NCBI GenBank assembly: GCA_018266455.1
Contig: JAFEAJ010000017.1
Coordinates: 1 to 64,000 of the forward strand
Source: Bacteroidota bacterium
GTDB lineage: Bacteria > Bacteroidota > Bacteroidia > Chitinophagales > Chitinophagaceae
Length of the DNA: 64,000 nucleotides
Direction: 5' to 3'
Made by a program: the position numbers and the translations under genes
In this document: positions 24,450-33,057 of the stretch, piece after piece
Layout: each line of letters starts with the position of its first letter
How positions within the stretch are numbered: the first letter of the stretch is position 1
Notes under the pieces: generated by a model
What the model saw: only the letters and a program-made list of their open reading frames with translations
Databases searched by the model: none
Told to the model about the DNA's origin: nothing

Positions 24450-25583
24450 ATGAAGAACGTATTTGTTGTTTCCGATAATATTCTATCACCGCTCGGGCCT
24501 ACCTCACAGCTGAATTTCGATGCGCTGAAAAAAGCCAAATCGGGCATACAGCGGCATGAAGATAAAAAACTGTGTGCCGCTCCATTCTATGCCTCTCTTT
24601 TATCAAAGAACGAAACTGATCAAAAAACTACCAGTGCCCCTTTTACCCGTTTTGAACAACTTTTGATTTATTCCATTTCTGATGCACTGAATAAAACAAA
24701 GGTGGACATCCAGGATAAAAAAACAGTTTTGATCGTCTCCTCAACGAAAGGGAATATCAACCTGATAGAAACGGAACCATTCAGCGAAAAGCTGCGGGAA
24801 AGAACAGCGCTATTCACATCAGCACAAATGATCGCGTCACATTTCAGCCATCCAAATAAACCTGTTATTGTTTCAAATGCCTGCATTTCGGGGCTTCTGG
24901 CGCTTTTGACCGGGTATCGCCTCCTCCTTTCCGGCCAGTATGAAAATGCAGTGGTTGCCGGTTGCGATGTGATCACCAAATTCATATTATCGGGATTCCA
25001 GTCGTTTTTGGCTGTAAGCGCATTGCCATGCAAGCCATTTGATGCAGCACGGGATGGAGTAACACTTGGCGAAGGTGCAGCAACAGTGGTGCTTTCTGTA
25101 CAAAAAAAAGCGCAGGACAATATCCTTTTATCCGGCGGTTCAGTAACCAATGATGCCAATCATATTTCAGGCCCTTCGAGAACAGGCGAGGAACTGGCCC
25201 ATGCCATTAACAATGCAATGCACAGTGCTGGCCTTGGCCCAAAAGAAATTGATTTTATTTCAGCACACGGAACCGCAACATTATACAATGATGAAATGGA
25301 AGCCAAAGCCATTTCGCTGACAGGCCTGGAAAAAGTACCTGTTAATAGTGTAAAAGGCAACTATGGCCATACGCTCGGCGCGGCAGGGCTGATCGAATCG
25401 GTAATGACCATCCATTCCATGAAAGAAAATATAATTCTGCCAACACAGAATTTTAGCCGGAGCGGTGTGTCGAAACCTATAAATATTTGCAGTATTTTGC
25501 AGCCTGCTGAATTAAGGAATTGCCTCAAAACAGCATCTGGTTTCGGAGGTTGCAACGCAGCACTGATTTTTAGAAAAATATAA
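24450..25583 (+). CDS. Beta-ketoacyl-ACP synthase, divergent
   Basis: This 377-residue ketosynthase is shorter and more divergent than the others in the cluster. The nucleophile Cys145 lies in VSNACISGLLAL, with Ile-Ser in place of the usual Ser-Ser, and the His residues are in SAHGTATLYND and KGNYGHTLGAAG. The triad is therefore intact. It follows the thioesterase by 9 nt and ends the second operon block, before a 293-nt spacer. It could be a priming or second elongating KS. Divergent ketosynthases in aryl polyene clusters may handle specific chain lengths. Confidence 0.9.
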   Translation: MKNVFVVSDNILSPLGPTSQLNFDALKKAKSGIQRHEDKKLCAAPFYASLLSKNETDQKTTSAPFTRFEQLLIYSISDALNKTKVDIQDKKTVLIVSSTKGNINLIETEPFSEKLRERTALFTSAQMIASHFSHPNKPVIVSNACISGLLALLTGYRLLLSGQYENAVVAGCDVITKFILSGFQSFLAVSALPCKPFDAARDGVTLGEGAATVVLSVQKKAQDNILLSGGSVTNDANHISGPSRTGEELAHAINNAMHSAGLGPKEIDFISAHGTATLYNDEMEAKAISLTGLEKVPVNSVKGNYGHTLGAAGLIESVMTIHSMKENIILPTQNFSRSGVSKPINICSILQPAELRNCLKTASGFGGCNAALIFRKI

Positions 25584-25745
25584 ACTGCGTTTTTATCAGT
25601 CATGAAGCAACAAAACTTCTAAACTAAAAATGTTTCTTTATTTTTTGAATCAAATTTTTTCAAAAAAAGTTGACGAATAATGTTTAAAAGTAGTTTCAAA
25701 AATATGATTGGGCGCACAGGCAAGGCGAGACTCTAAAAATAAATT

Positions 25746-25862
25746 TTGGTTCCTAAAGCATTCGTTGCGCTGATTGTATCCTTAGTTCGAAATATCCTGG
25801 TTTTGAGATATGCCTATCAAAAACCAACAAAAGAAGAATGGCAAGCCCTTAATTTAAAATAA
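25746..25862 (+). CDS. Possible very small membrane protein or gene remnant
   Basis: An open frame of 38 codons starts only with TTG at 25746 and ends with TAA at 25862. It reads as a hydrophobic stretch (AFVALIVSLVRNILVL) followed by a charged tail (KPTKEEWQALNLK). The tail looks like real protein rather than random sequence. Because there is no ATG and no visible ribosome-binding site, it may be the 3' remnant of a lost gene. It stands 14 nt before the methyltransferase. Confidence 0.22.
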   Translation: MVPKAFVALIVSLVRNILVLRYAYQKPTKEEWQALNLK

Positions 25863-25876
25863 AGATTAACCCACTG

Positions 25877-26956
25877 ATGATTTTTTTTAGCAAGGACAAA
25901 AAAACTGCATTTGAGTCGAAAAAAGCTGCACAATGGATTGCTTATGGCCCGGTGATCTTCCAGGTAGCAAAAGCATTGCGCGATCTTGGCATTTTAGAAA
26001 TTATTGAGAAGAGTGGCAAGAAAGGAATAGCGCTCGAAGAGATCAGCGAGAAAGCAAAATTATCGCAATATGGTGTTCGCGTACTGCTGGAATCTGCTTT
26101 AAGCGCTGAGCTGGTAACCATCAATAATGGAAAATACACGAATACAAAAACCGGGTATTTTATTTTACATGATCCCCTTACCAAAGTGAATATGGATTTC
26201 GTGAACGATATTTGCTATAAAGGACTTTTCCATTTGGAAGATAGCGTGAAAACGGGCAAACCGGCTGGCCTGAGAGAGCTCGGCAACTGGCCAACCATTT
26301 ATGAGGGCGTAGCCCATTTGCCCGAAAAGCTTCAGCAAAGCTGGTTCAACTTCGATCATTTTTTTTCTGATGACGCCTTCCCCATTGTGCTGCCATTGGT
26401 GTACAAGCACAATATCAAAAACCTGCTCGATATCGGCGGCAATACCGGCAAATGGGCCATGGCATCGGTGGGTTACAATAAGGAGGTGCATGTTTCCATC
26501 ATGGACTTGCCGGGGCCTACAAAAGTAGCGAGGCAAAAAGTTGATGCGCTTAACCTGGGCAACAGGATATCTTTTGTGACAAGGAATTTATTAGAAGACA
26601 AAACGCCTTTCCCTAAAGGATTCGATGCAATATGGATGAGCCAGTTCCTGGATTGCTTTTCTGAAGATGATATTGTTTCCATCTTAAAAAGATGTTACGA
26701 TGCCCTCAACGAAGAAGGCATGCTGTTCATTCTTGAGCCATTTTGGGACAGGCAAAAGTTCGAAGTTGCTGCATTTTGTTTACAGCAAACATCAATTTAT
26801 TTCACAGCTTTGGCAAATGGCAAAAGCCAGATGTACAGCGCTGCCACTTTCCTGCCATGTGTTGAAAAAGCGGGTTTCGAAGTTGTTGAAGAAACTGACA
26901 ACATCGGTCTTAGCCAGACCTTGTTGAAATGCAGGAAACGGTTGAAGGGCAAATAG
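25877..26956 (+). CDS. SAM-dependent O-methyltransferase (ASMT/COMT-like)
   Basis: This 359-residue methyltransferase has an N-terminal winged-helix dimerisation domain (about residues 20-105) and a C-terminal Rossmann domain. The SAM-binding motif I reads LLDIGGNTGKWA near residue 180, with the acidic end of strand two in SIMDLPGPTKVA. This layout is that of small-molecule O-methyltransferases such as hydroxyindole and caffeate types. It precedes the halogenase-like flavoprotein by 134 nt. In flexirubin-type pigments the phenyl ring may carry a methyl group or chlorine, so this enzyme may methylate the 4-hydroxyphenyl end. Whether it methylates O or C cannot be read from sequence. Confidence 0.87.
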   Translation: MIFFSKDKKTAFESKKAAQWIAYGPVIFQVAKALRDLGILEIIEKSGKKGIALEEISEKAKLSQYGVRVLLESALSAELVTINNGKYTNTKTGYFILHDPLTKVNMDFVNDICYKGLFHLEDSVKTGKPAGLRELGNWPTIYEGVAHLPEKLQQSWFNFDHFFSDDAFPIVLPLVYKHNIKNLLDIGGNTGKWAMASVGYNKEVHVSIMDLPGPTKVARQKVDALNLGNRISFVTRNLLEDKTPFPKGFDAIWMSQFLDCFSEDDIVSILKRCYDALNEEGMLFILEPFWDRQKFEVAAFCLQQTSIYFTALANGKSQMYSAATFLPCVEKAGFEVVEETDNIGLSQTLLKCRKRLKGK

Positions 26957-27090
26957 CCAGGATAAGAACAGTTCCACTTAAAAAAGAACTTAATAAAATA
27001 AATTCATTAATTAATCAGCATATTGATTTTGGAAGCCCGCATCTCTCCGACTTTCGGGCCCTGCAGGCTTCCGGACAAAAACAAAAAAAA

Positions 27091-28353
27091 ATGAACACTG
27101 AAAAAGTAGACGTTTTAGTTATAGGAGCCGGGCCTGCAGGAACCATTGCAGCATCGCTCGTAAATAAAGCCGGTTATAAAGTAAAAATTGTAGAGAAGCT
27201 GAAATTCCCCCGATTTGTTATCGGGGAAAGCCTCCTCCCCCGCTGCATGGAAGCCCTCACTGAAGCAGGTTTCCTGGATGCGGTTAAAAGCAAAGGCTTC
27301 CAGGAAAAGTCCGGGGCCAAATTTGTGCGCAATGGCAAGGTGTGCGATTATTCTTTTGCAGACCAGTTCACGCCTGGCTGGTCATGGACCTGGCAGGTGC
27401 CACGTGCCGAATTCGACAAAACATTGGCCGATACCCTTCTGCAAATGGGCGTCCCAATTAGTTACGAAACAACGGTCACGGCTATCCAATTTAATGGCCC
27501 CCATTCTATGACCACTGTTGCAGATGCAAATGGAAACACCTCTCAAATCGAAGCTAAATTCATTATTGACAGCAGTGGTTATGGCAGGGTGATCCCCAGG
27601 CTTTTCAACATGGACAAACCATCCTCGCTCCCTCCAAGGAAGGCTTTATTTGCGCACACCATAGATAAAAAAAGGGCATTGTCTGACGAGCCTGACCGCA
27701 TTACCATTGTTGAGCATAAAAAAGCAGTATGGGTGTGGGTCATCCCCTTTTCAAATGGCAATACTTCTCTTGGCTTTGTAGCCGATCCTGAATTTTTTGA
27801 TCACTACAAAGGGAATATGAATGAACAGTTTCGTGGTATGATAGCCGATGAACCTTATTTAAAGGAACGTTTCAGGGAGGTTGAGCTTGTCTTTGATACT
27901 AAACTGTTACAATCATGGTCAACCACCACAACTAAATTTTATGGCGATGGCTTTGTGCTGACGGGGAACGTTACCGAATTCCTGGACCCAGTTTTCTCCT
28001 CAGGAGTTACATTGGCTGCTGCCTCCAGCCAGTTAGCCGCCCACCTTGTGATCAGAAAATTAAAAGGAGAGCACATCGACTGGGAAAAAGAATACACTGA
28101 AAAAATGATGGAGGGGGTTGAGGTCTTCCGTTCGTATATCGAAGCCTGGTATGATGGGACACTCGGCACCATTTTTTTTGCCGACAACCAGGATCCCCAG
28201 ATCAAAAGCATGATTTGTTCAGTGCTGGCAGGTTATGTATGGGATAGCAATAACCCCTATGTGAAAAATCATAAAACCGCATTATACAAGCTGGCATCGA
28301 TGATTGAATTGCGCGATAAACTGCAAAAAAATCAATCGGCAGCGAACTCATAA
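27091..28353 (+). CDS. FAD-dependent halogenase-like monooxygenase
   Basis: This is a 420-residue flavoprotein of the halogenase/geranylgeranyl-reductase superfamily. The FAD motif GAGPAG is at residues 12-17. The second conserved patch, KFPRFVIGESLLP, is at about 38-50. A Lys in FQEKSGAKF (Lys73) stands where halogenases keep the catalytic Lys, and SWTWQVP at 98-104 closely resembles the halogenase signature GWxWxIP. The ATG at 27091 starts the Rossmann fold; the upstream frame overlaps the methyltransferase end. It may chlorinate the phenyl ring of the pigment, or only oxidise it. The next gene begins 7 nt downstream. Confidence 0.82.
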   Translation: MNTEKVDVLVIGAGPAGTIAASLVNKAGYKVKIVEKLKFPRFVIGESLLPRCMEALTEAGFLDAVKSKGFQEKSGAKFVRNGKVCDYSFADQFTPGWSWTWQVPRAEFDKTLADTLLQMGVPISYETTVTAIQFNGPHSMTTVADANGNTSQIEAKFIIDSSGYGRVIPRLFNMDKPSSLPPRKALFAHTIDKKRALSDEPDRITIVEHKKAVWVWVIPFSNGNTSLGFVADPEFFDHYKGNMNEQFRGMIADEPYLKERFREVELVFDTKLLQSWSTTTTKFYGDGFVLTGNVTEFLDPVFSSGVTLAAASSQLAAHLVIRKLKGEHIDWEKEYTEKMMEGVEVFRSYIEAWYDGTLGTIFFADNQDPQIKSMICSVLAGYVWDSNNPYVKNHKTALYKLASMIELRDKLQKNQSAANS

Positions 28354-28360
28354 TTTCAAG

Positions 28361-28981
28361 GTGTCCCAAAAAGAAAATTACATTACAGCCAGTTGCAGAA
28401 TAAGTAACAAGTCCATTTATAAAAATGGGCGGGAAGTTTTTCAGAAAAAAGATGCCAGCCTGCCAGTTTTTTTACTTGCAGCCTATAACCATTTTGGCAT
28501 GCAATATCCTAAGTATTATAAAATGGATGCCATCAGCAAGCTCGGGTGGCTGGCTTCTGAAATATTATTGAACGGCTCCTTCAAACCGGCAAACTACAAA
28601 GCAGAAGAAGTGGGCACCGTGCTCTCCAATTCAAACGCAAGCCTTGATACGGACCTTAAATATTTTGAAAGCACCAAAGAGTTTGCCAGCCCGTCATTAT
28701 TTGTTTATACTTTGCCCAACATTGTTGCTGGTGAAATCTGTATAAGAAATAAATTCAAAGGCGAAAATGCTTTTTTTATCCAGGAACAATTTGATGCAGA
28801 TTTCATTAAACAATATACCGACAATCTTCTTAATAGTAATATCTTGCAATGTTGTATTTGCGGGCGGGTTGAATTGCTTCATGACAATCATGACGCGCTA
28901 TTATTGCTGGTTGAAAAATCCAATAAAGAACACGCGATTTTGTTTACAACTGAGAATATGCGATCATTAAATCAAAAATAG
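28361..28981 (+). CDS. Short KS-like protein without catalytic residues
   Basis: This protein has 206 residues from a GTG at 28361; the frame extends to an ATG at 28304 but would then overlap the flavoprotein by 50 nt. It contains FASPSLFVYTLPNIVAGEI, which resembles the dimer-interface region before the nucleophile of ketosynthases. The nucleophile itself and both His motifs are absent, and it is half the length of a KS. It resembles the short beta-ketoacyl-synthase-like proteins found beside ACPs in Bacteroidota pigment clusters. Its stop is directly followed by the ATG of ACP3. It may be a second chain-length or scaffold partner of the KS at 29249. Confidence 0.68.
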   Translation: MSQKENYITASCRISNKSIYKNGREVFQKKDASLPVFLLAAYNHFGMQYPKYYKMDAISKLGWLASEILLNGSFKPANYKAEEVGTVLSNSNASLDTDLKYFESTKEFASPSLFVYTLPNIVAGEICIRNKFKGENAFFIQEQFDADFIKQYTDNLLNSNILQCCICGRVELLHDNHDALLLLVEKSNKEHAILFTTENMRSLNQK

Positions 28982-29245
28982 ATGGACACACTATTAGCAG
29001 ACCTAAAAAAGCAAATTGTAGAGCAACTGAACTTACAGGATATAAAACCCGAAGATATCGGTGATGACCAGCCTCTTTTTGTAGAAGGCCTCGGGCTTGA
29101 CTCTATTGATGCACTGGAACTGATAGTCTTGCTGCAACAACATTATAAAATAAAATTGACCAATGCCGATGAAGGCCCTAAAGTTTTTTATTCGGTTAAA
29201 ACCATGGCAAATTACATTAGGGCACACCGGCAGAATCCTGTTTGA
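28982..29245 (+). CDS. Acyl carrier protein (ACP3)
   Basis: This 87-residue ACP has its phosphopantetheine Ser in GLGLDSIDALEL. Its start follows the previous stop with no gap, and the ketosynthase start lies 3 nt after its own stop. It resembles ACP1 at 2699-2962 over the whole length, including KKQIVE, DDxPLFxEGLGLDSID and ELIVLL, and both are followed by a related KS. This points to duplication of an ACP-KS pair at the two ends of the cluster. Confidence 0.94.
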   Translation: MDTLLADLKKQIVEQLNLQDIKPEDIGDDQPLFVEGLGLDSIDALELIVLLQQHYKIKLTNADEGPKVFYSVKTMANYIRAHRQNPV

Positions 29246-29248
29246 TTT

Positions 29249-30448
29249 ATGAGCACACCGGTTTTTGTAACAGGCATTGGGGTTATCTCGGCCATTGGCA
29301 GTAATGTATCGGAAAACCTGGCCTCGCTTGAAAATGAACAAGCAGGCATGGGAAATATCAGGTACCTCGAAACAATTCATCGCAATGAGCTTCCGGCTGC
29401 TGAAGTAAAACTTAGCAATAAAGAATTATCAGAAAAAACCGGCCTGCCTGGGCAGGTCAGCCGCACTGCATTATTAAGCACCATTGCTGCAAAAGAAGCA
29501 CTGGAAGATGCAGCTATTGAAGATTTTCCCAGGCTAAGAACTGGTTTTATTTCTGCAAATACTGTTGGGGGAATGGACAAAACAGAAAGTTTTTTCTCAG
29601 CATTTCTTACAGCCAACAACCGAGGGAAACTGAGGCAAGTTGTCGACCACGAATGCGGCAAGATTACAGAAATTGCCGCTGACCGGTTAGGGATCAAAAA
29701 TTATGTGAGCACCATAAGTACAGCATGCTCTTCTTCTGCCAATTCCATCTTTCTTGGAGCCAGGTTAATAAGGAATGGCATCCTGGATGTTGCGATTGCT
29801 GGTGGCACAGATGCGCTCACCAGGTTTACATTAAACGGTTTTAATACTTTAATGATCCTGGACAAGGAATTTTGCAGGCCCTTTGACGAAAACAGGAAAG
29901 GGCTGAACCTTGGCGAGGGCGCAGGATATGTTGTTTTAGCAAACGAGCAAGTTGCCTCTTCCCTTAGAAAAAAGCCTTATTGCCTATTGAGCGGTTATGC
30001 CAATGCCAATGATGCATACCACCAAACCGCTTCCTCGCCTGAAGGGACAGGTTCATTTATGGCTATGCAAGGCGCATTGAAAAAAGCAAGGCTTACCGCG
30101 ACTGATATTGATTATATCAACCTGCATGGGACCGGCACCCAGAACAATGACATAGCAGAAGGGACTGCCATAAAAAGACTATTTGGGCCAGTCTATCCAA
30201 AAATGAGCTCTACCAAATCGTTTACCGGGCACACATTGGGGGCAAGCGGAGGCATTGAAGCCGTATTCTCAGCCCTTGCTGTAAAATATGGGCTTATTTA
30301 TCCCAACCTTCGTTTTCATGCTCCCATGAAAGAACTCCCCTTTCAGCCCGAGACAACATTTTTAACACATCAAAACATCAGGCATGTTTTATCAAATTCG
30401 TTTGGTTTTGGCGGCAATTGCTCTTCTCTTATCTTCTCAGCAATTTAA
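29249..30448 (+). CDS. Beta-ketoacyl-ACP synthase (FabF-like KS), paralogue of the first KS
   Basis: This 399-residue ketosynthase has Cys160 in STACSSSANSIF, His in NLHGTGTQNND and His in FTGHTLGASGG, a full triad. It shares with the KS at 2975 the same nucleophile position, GFNxLxILxxExCRPFDENRKGLNLGEGA in split form, and the ending SNSFGFGGNCSSLIF. The two are clearly paralogues. It closes the pigment cluster; the next gene is on the opposite strand after a 216-nt spacer. Its nearest KS-like partner is the short protein at 28361, which parallels the KS/CLF pair at the other end. Confidence 0.94.
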   Translation: MSTPVFVTGIGVISAIGSNVSENLASLENEQAGMGNIRYLETIHRNELPAAEVKLSNKELSEKTGLPGQVSRTALLSTIAAKEALEDAAIEDFPRLRTGFISANTVGGMDKTESFFSAFLTANNRGKLRQVVDHECGKITEIAADRLGIKNYVSTISTACSSSANSIFLGARLIRNGILDVAIAGGTDALTRFTLNGFNTLMILDKEFCRPFDENRKGLNLGEGAGYVVLANEQVASSLRKKPYCLLSGYANANDAYHQTASSPEGTGSFMAMQGALKKARLTATDIDYINLHGTGTQNNDIAEGTAIKRLFGPVYPKMSSTKSFTGHTLGASGGIEAVFSALAVKYGLIYPNLRFHAPMKELPFQPETTFLTHQNIRHVLSNSFGFGGNCSSLIFSAI

Positions 30449-30664
30449 ACACCAACAGTTATAAAACCAGGTAGGCTTCAGCGTGAATATGAGATCGCAT
30501 AATGGCAGGCAACCCTAACAAAAAAGAAAGCGAAAAAATTTCAAACATCCAGAGATGCTTTTTATTCAAACAGGCAATTGGCTGGCAGGGACTTCCAAAA
30601 TAAGCAACAAAAACCAAAAAAATTTGCTATTTGTTCGGCAAGGGTGAAAAGCGTACCCTTTTCA

Positions 30665-31660
30665 CTATCGCAAAATGGTCTCGATCCTTCCCAGCTCCTC
30701 CTTACTGAAATGATAATTGTCCAGGCATTTGACTGAGTCAGCAATTTGTTCTGGTCTGCTTGCGCCAACAAGCACTGAGGTTATGCGCATATCTTTTAAT
30801 ATCCAGGCAAGGGCCAATTGGGCAAGGGTTTGGCCACGTTCGTCAGCCAGCCTGGCCAGTTGCTGTGCCTGGTTGATGGATGCCGGTGTGACCGCATCTT
30901 CGTTCATTGCGCCGTTCCCTAGCTTTCGCGCAACTCTTGAATCAGAGGGTATTCCCTTTAAATACTTATTGGTGAGCAAGCCTTGCGCTAACGGAGAAAA
31001 AGGAATACAGCCCACCCCTTCTTTTTCAAGCAGCGGAAACAAATCTTTTTCAGCCCAGCGAACGAACATAGAATATTTGGGTTGATGGATTAGGCACGGC
31101 GTGCCCAATTTTTTTAATATGGCAAAAGCTTTCGCGGCTTCTTCGGTCTGGTAATTGGAAATGCCCACATATAAAGCTTTGCCCTGCCGCACGATCAAGT
31201 CCAAAGCGCTCATGGTTTCTTCCAGTGGCGTATCTGGGTCTGGTCGGTGGTGGTAAAATATGTCCACATAATCAATGCCCATTCTTTTCAGGCTTTGATC
31301 AAGGCTTGCCATTAAATATTTTTTTGAGCCCCATTCGCCATAAGGCCCGGGCCACATATAATAACCTGCTTTTGATGAAATGATCAGCTGGTCCCGGTAA
31401 GGATGGAGGTCGCTTTTTAATATCCTCCCGAAATTTTCTTCAGCTGACCCGGCAGGCTGCCCATAGTTATTAGCCAGGTCAAAGTGCGTGATGCCACTAT
31501 CGAATGCCTTTAACAAAATATTCCTGCAATTCGCTAAAGGATCTACATTACCGAAATTATGCCATAGCCCGAGCGAAATAGCAGAAAGCTTAAGCCCGCT
31601 TTTTCCGCAGCGGCGGTATTCCATTGATGCATATCGCTGATTGTTTGCAGTGTATTCCAT
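30665..31660 (-). CDS. Aldo/keto reductase, YghZ/Gpr-like
   Basis: This NADPH-dependent aldo/keto reductase has 331 residues from the ATG at 31660, close to the length of E. coli YghZ (L-glyceraldehyde 3-phosphate reductase). The N-terminus MEYRRCGKSGLKLSAISLG and the following LGLWHNFG match that family. Catalytic Asp and Tyr are in THFDLANNYG, the Lys in ISSKAGY, and the His in YHHRPD. The C-terminal LVGASRPEQI is the NADPH-binding segment. It is convergent with the pigment cluster and probably unrelated to it; detoxification of small aldehydes such as methylglyoxal is the known role of the family. Confidence 0.88.
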   Translation of the reverse strand: MEYTANNQRYASMEYRRCGKSGLKLSAISLGLWHNFGNVDPLANCRNILLKAFDSGITHFDLANNYGQPAGSAEENFGRILKSDLHPYRDQLIISSKAGYYMWPGPYGEWGSKKYLMASLDQSLKRMGIDYVDIFYHHRPDPDTPLEETMSALDLIVRQGKALYVGISNYQTEEAAKAFAILKKLGTPCLIHQPKYSMFVRWAEKDLFPLLEKEGVGCIPFSPLAQGLLTNKYLKGIPSDSRVARKLGNGAMNEDAVTPASINQAQQLARLADERGQTLAQLALAWILKDMRITSVLVGASRPEQIADSVKCLDNYHFSKEELGRIETILR

Positions 31661-31794
31661 TAAATAAATGTAGCGAAAAGCCGCGACAAGCAAAGCACGG
31701 CTTACAAGTTATGGATAATGGGCCAGGGCATGTTCAAAAATGCAATTCAGGTATATTAATTTTTGCGCATCATGCATTTCTCCAGCCCGACACT

Positions 31795-33057
31795 TTACTC
31801 TTTTTCCGATGGCCTGATGATCATCCTAAGCGATTGGTCTTTGGTAAAATAGGCAATCATCCAGTTATAAAAAGTTTTTACCCGGTTGCGATAGTTGATC
31901 AGTGAAACCAGGTGCACAAAAACCCAAATGAACCATGCAATAAACCCTTTAAAATGTAGCTTGGGCAAGTCGGCTACTGCCTTGTTCCGGCCTATGATGG
32001 CGAGGCTTCCTTTATCATCGTATAAAAATGGCCGCATAGGTTTGCCACTTCCAAGCGCAATAAAATTCTTTGCCAGGTTTTTTGCCTGTTGTATGGCAAC
32101 TTGTGCAAGTTGTGGATGGCCATTGGGAAACCGGCTGTCGGAGCTTTGTATGCAACTGTCGCCAATCGCATAAATATTTGTTGTTCCAATGACTTTATTG
32201 AACTCGTCAGCAATCATGCGTTTCCCCCTTCCATAACTTTCATTCGGGATGCCTTCAAATACATGCCCGGTTACCCCGGCTGCCCAAATCAATGTCTTTG
32301 TGCCTATAGTTGATCCATTATCGAGATATACGGTATCATTCAAATAGTCTTTTACATGGGTATTCAACCTGACCACTACGCCCATTTGCAAAAGGTCTTT
32401 ATATGTTGCCTGTTGAGATTTTGTGCTCATCGGCATAAGCACGGCTTTTCCTGCATCTATCAGGTAAATGTTGCCACCCCCTTGTTTCAGTTCAGGATAA
32501 TCCTTTCTCAAAATATTTCTCCGCATCTCTGCCATCATGCCCGACACCTCCACACCAGTTGGCCCGGCTCCTGCAATTACTACATTCAATAATTTTTTCC
32601 TTTCTTCTGCATCAGTTGTTATTGTTGCCTGTTCCATTTTTTGCAGAAAATGATTGCGCATTTCCAGGGCATCGTTCACGGTCTTCATCGGGATTGCTTG
32701 CTTTTTCACATTTTCCAAACCAAAAAAGTTGGTGACCGTACCTGTTGCCATAACGAGGTAATCATATTTTAGCTCTCCGTTAGAAAGAACAATTTTGCTT
32801 TCCTGCTGGCACACTTTTAGGAGCTCCCCCATCCTGAAGCTGATATTGCCCTTGCCCTGAAAAAGCTTCCTGAACGGATAACAGATATTGGAAGATTCCA
32901 GGAAACCCGTTGCTACCTGGTACAATAGCGGGGGGAAAAAATTGTAATTGTTCCTGTCCACAAGTGTAATATGAAACAAAGGGTTGCCCGACAATTTCAA
33001 TGCCAGGTTGATGCCTGCAAACCCCCCACCAGCAATTACGATTTCTTTTACTGCCAT
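31795..33057 (-). CDS. ndh: Type II NADH dehydrogenase
   Basis: This 420-residue flavoprotein oxidises NADH and passes electrons to menaquinone without pumping protons. The FAD motif IAGGGFAGINLA is at residues 7-18, the NADH-binding motif VVIAGAGPTGVEVSG is near 160, and the second FAD contact IYAIGDSC is near 296. The C-terminal part with LVSLINYRNRVKTFYNWM is the amphipathic membrane-anchoring region of the family. Monocistronic on the minus strand. Other pyridine-nucleotide disulfide oxidoreductases share this fold, but the C-terminal anchor supports Ndh. Confidence 0.9.
   Translation of the reverse strand: MAVKEIVIAGGGFAGINLALKLSGNPLFHITLVDRNNYNFFPPLLYQVATGFLESSNICYPFRKLFQGKGNISFRMGELLKVCQQESKIVLSNGELKYDYLVMATGTVTNFFGLENVKKQAIPMKTVNDALEMRNHFLQKMEQATITTDAEERKKLLNVVIAGAGPTGVEVSGMMAEMRRNILRKDYPELKQGGGNIYLIDAGKAVLMPMSTKSQQATYKDLLQMGVVVRLNTHVKDYLNDTVYLDNGSTIGTKTLIWAAGVTGHVFEGIPNESYGRGKRMIADEFNKVIGTTNIYAIGDSCIQSSDSRFPNGHPQLAQVAIQQAKNLAKNFIALGSGKPMRPFLYDDKGSLAIIGRNKAVADLPKLHFKGFIAWFIWVFVHLVSLINYRNRVKTFYNWMIAYFTKDQSLRMIIRPSEKE

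Noticed and set aside
1404..30448. Modular type I polyketide synthase
   Set aside because: KS, KR, DH and ACP are all separate short proteins; this is a type II-like, aryl-polyene style system.
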